Shown piece after piece: positions 61,594 through 64,000 of a stretch of DNA of 64,000 nt; position 1 is the first letter of the stretch, and each line of letters opens with the position of its first letter. The stretch lies in the NCBI GenBank assembly GCA_015680685.1, contig MNCI01004170.1, forward strand, positions 123,888 to 187,887. Reading direction: 5' to 3'. The notes below the pieces were generated by a model. The model ran no database searches. It was given only the letters and a program-made list of their open reading frames with translations, and was not told the origin of the DNA. The translations under genes were made by a program, and so were the position numbers. The stretch is from Gnetum montanum (lineage: Eukaryota > Streptophyta > Gnetopsida > Gnetales > Gnetaceae).

Positions 61594-61860
61594 TCATATT
61601 AATGTTGGTTTATCATTCTCTTGAGGAGTATGATGTTTAATAGGTTGTTCAATAGGTTCTAGTGTCTGTTGTTCAACTGGATCTATTGCTTCTTGATCAA
61701 TAGTTTGTGGGACTTCAATCACTAGTTGTTGTTCATTACACATTTTTTCTCTAGGCATATTATGTATAATAATCAGTCTTTCACTTGAAGTAGAGGGTTG
61801 GGCACCTGCATGATCTTTCTCTGGAATAGTATTCCAAGATTGATCGCTCCCACTAATCAA
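61594..61860 (-). pseudogene. Copia IN-RT linker
   Basis: Open frame rich in Gln, Glu, Pro and Thr (VIEVPQTIDQEAIDPVEQQ), in the place of the usual low-complexity linker between integrase and RT. Fragment of the polyprotein, no enzymatic motif. Confidence 0.65.
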
Positions 61861-61899
61861 GTCATTCTCAAGAAATTTAGCATTCCTTGATTCTAAAAA

Positions 61900-62844
61900 C
61901 CTAGTAGTATGTCATGGACAATAAAATCTGTATCCCTTAGATCGTTTGGCATATCCAACAAAATACCCACTTGTGGTCCTTGGATCTAGCTTCTTTTCTT
62001 GTGGATTATAGACTCTTACTTTAGACGAGCATCCCCAAATGTGTATATGTCACAAACATAGTTTCCAACCTTTCCATAATTCAAATGGTGTCTTTGAGAC
62101 AGCCTTGGTTGGAACTTAGTTTAATATATACATAGCCATCTTAAGAGCTTCATTCCACAAGGGCTTAGGAAGCTTAGATCTACTAAGCATACTCTGCATC
62201 ATGTCCAATAATGTTCAATTTCTTCTTTCAGCCCTACCATTCTAGTTTGGAGAACCAGGCATAGTGTACTAGGCAACAATCCCATGCTCTTGAAGAAACT
62301 TACCACATGGACTAGGTGCTTGTCCATCATTAGTATATCTATCATAGGATTCACCACCTCTATTAGACCTCACTATCTTTATTTGCTTACTACACTATTT
62401 CTCTACTTTAGCCTTAAACACCTTAAAGGCATCTAAAACTTCATTCTTATTATGAAGCAAGTAGAGATACATATATCGTGAGTAGTCATCAATAAAAGTA
62501 ATGAAATACCTTTGATCATACACATCCATATTTGGACTACAAATATATGTATGTATGATCTCTAATATGTCTAAACTCCTCTTGACATATTTCTTTGACA
62601 TATTGGTCTACTTTCCCTTTATGTAGTCCACACAAGTATCAAAGTCAGTAAAATCTAGAGTACTAATTACTCCATCATTTACTAATCTCTTTATTCTCTT
62701 AATAGAGATATGTCCTAATCTACAATGCCATAACATAGAGGATTCTTCATTCATAATGCATCTCTTAATACCAGAACTATTATGAACATGCATAGAAGTA
62801 TAAGAAGTTTCATTTTGTAAACTAATTTTGAAAATACCATCCAT
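61900..62844 (-). pseudogene. Copia integrase (broken)
   Basis: 62844-62608: GAG-pre-integrase zinc region with LWHCRLGHIS and CVDYIKGK, where the second Cys of the CxxC pair has become Tyr. 62601 on: catalytic core starting IIHTYICSP, with Tyr in place of the first catalytic Asp (normally HTD), then FIDDYSRY. Further on RSNRGGES has Asn for the second Asp; the Glu in a GRAERRN motif (about 62215) is kept. Stops break the frame after 62395. Integrase activity was lost. Confidence 0.85.
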
Positions 62845-62989
62845 TAATGTACCATTTCCAATAAGTTTAGATCTATAATATCAAATGAATACAGTGCTTG
62901 AAAAATTAAAGGAAAATCCCAATGATACAAGCCTTGAAACATAAATTAAATTCCTTGAAAAACTTGGAATATAAAATGTCTTTTCCAAC

Positions 62990-63185
62990 TCTAAAAAAAA
63001 TCACTACTTAAAACTAATTTGCATGTTTTGAATGCCTTCACATGTGAGTGCATCTTGTAGCTTGAATAGATGCACAACTCACTTCCCACTGGCCTCCTTA
63101 GGTTTTGCATCCCTTGCAAGGAATTAGTAACATGGATTGTAGAATCGGAGTCAATCCACCATGTGTTATGACCAACATAAACCAT
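62990..63185 (-). pseudogene. Copia protease
   Basis: WWIDSDSTIHVTN at the start of the clean frame matches the Copia aspartic protease active site (normally WxxDSGAxxH), with Gly-Ala changed to Asp-Ser. The catalytic Asp is kept. Confidence 0.8.
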
Positions 63186-63189
63186 ATTA

Positions 63190-64000
63190 GATTCAAAACA
63201 AATAAGTGAAAATTGAGTACCTTTCTTTTCAAACCATTTATGATATTTAGGAAAATTCTTCTTTACATGCCCTTTCTTCTTGTAGAAAAAGCAGCTAGAT
63301 TTCTTCTTAATATTAACTTGTGTAAGTAGTTTGTCCTTTTACTTATTTTTGGCTTGCCCCTTATTCTTTCCTTGTGTAGCCATATGCATAAGATCTCCTA
63401 CTTCCATAGCAAGTCTACCCTCTTCTTGTACACACATGGTCATTAGTTCATTGATTGACCATTTTTCTTTATGTGTCTTATAAGAAATCTTAAAGGGTTC
63501 GTACTATTGTGGGAGTCTGTTTAAGATGTAGTGCACATGGTCATTAGTTCATTGATTGACCATTTTTCTTTATGTGTCTTATAAGAAATCTTAAAGGGTT
63601 CATACTATTGCCATGAATACTAATTCTTAGGTCCTGTGATTTTGTTTTAAGGTGCTTGACATACTTATAGCTTAGGGGAAATATGAATGTGAGCTTTAAC
63701 TAATCTATAGGCTCTATTCCTGATACTCAATTAAATTAATTTGCATGATGTTCTTTTTGACATGAAAGCCCTAGCTTTTCTGATTTGAGAATAATAGATG
63801 AAAATCCTTAGAAGGATAGACTTAGCTCAAAGAATCTTGCTCTATAAAATCATTTTGTCTAAAATCCCTTAATATAAAATAATTTCTAGACAATTCAAAC
63901 CCTCTTGTTATGATATTTTATTTTACAAAGGGCACTTGTTCTCCACTCCAAAAATGCTACCAAGAATTGTGTGAGTTTAAAGCAGTCTTTCATTAAACAT
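63190..64000 (-). pseudogene. Copia gag, C-terminal part
   Basis: Knuckle at 63293-63252 reads C-F-F-Y-KKKG-H-VKKN-F: the CX2CX4HX4C pattern with two Cys lost (Tyr and Phe). Upstream, no frame over 60 codons survives. A 101-bp tandem duplication lies within it. Confidence 0.7.
63433..63610 (-). repeat. 101-bp tandem duplication in Copia gag
   Basis: 63433-63509 is repeated at 63534-63610 with one mismatch in 77 bp. Period 101 bp, so it shifts the frame. Confidence 0.9.

Larger units (their letters stand above)
59478..64000 (-). mobile_element. Ty1/Copia element, 3' part (continues past the window)
   Basis: Right to left: gag, PR, IN, RT, RH, PPT and the start of the 3' LTR at 59635. IN before RT is diagnostic of Copia. 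The LTR is cut at 59477 by Ath-5; the rest should lie left of 44383. The 5' LTR is beyond 64000. It is the oldest layer of the nest at this site. Confidence 0.9.

Overview
The window is repeat DNA from a plant nuclear genome. It is A+T-rich and built almost entirely from long, decayed LTR retrotransposons. I see no host gene, rRNA, tRNA gene or CRISPR array. Five related Ty3/Gypsy elements (called Ath-1 to Ath-5 here) fit the Athila/Tat branch: their primer-binding sites match the tRNA-Asp type used by Athila, Gag has a CX2CX3HX4C knuckle, RT carries FMDDFSTYG, and a third ORF downstream of pol resembles the 'putative plant transposon protein' domain (PF20167-like). One Ty1/Copia element and one unrelated solo LTR complete the set. 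A plant with a large, slowly purged genome is likely; the species cannot be told from the window.

Layout. 1-7863: Ath-1 (+), 5' LTR outside the window; gag, spacer, ORF3, 3' LTR, and no pol. 7864-10291: unassigned A+T-rich DNA. 10292-27576: Ath-2 (+), TSD CCTAT, with gag and pol but almost no ORF3. Its gag is split by Ath-3 (12832-20050, +, TSD GGGAG/AGGAG), which has gag and ORF3 but no pol and contains an assembly gap at 17014-17081. 27577-29733: unassigned. 29739-43051: Ath-4 (+), TSD GTCTT, complete LTR-gag-pol-ORF3-LTR but full of stops. 43057-44382: mostly unassigned, probably including part of the Copia 3' LTR. 44383-59477: Ath-5 (-), TSD AATAG/AATAA, inserted in the 3' LTR of the Copia element; its own 5' LTR is split by a solo LTR (56767-58659, -, TSD CCAAT). 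59478-64000: Copia element (-), running off the right edge.

How the parts relate. Ath-2, Ath-4 and Ath-5 have the gag-pol plan of autonomous elements. Ath-1 and Ath-3 join the end of gag to the post-pol spacer, as expected of a non-autonomous lineage that keeps gag and ORF3. ORF3 starts at a conserved ATGGYNCCAAAA, in most copies just after an intron-acceptor-like stretch. About 400-530 bp upstream of ORF3, four elements carry a short block that copies the U3 repeat motif of their own LTR class, followed by a TATA-like box in three of them. This looks like an internal promoter module for ORF3 and is the most interesting signal in the window. All reading frames are broken; many stops are explained by C-to-T or G-to-A changes.
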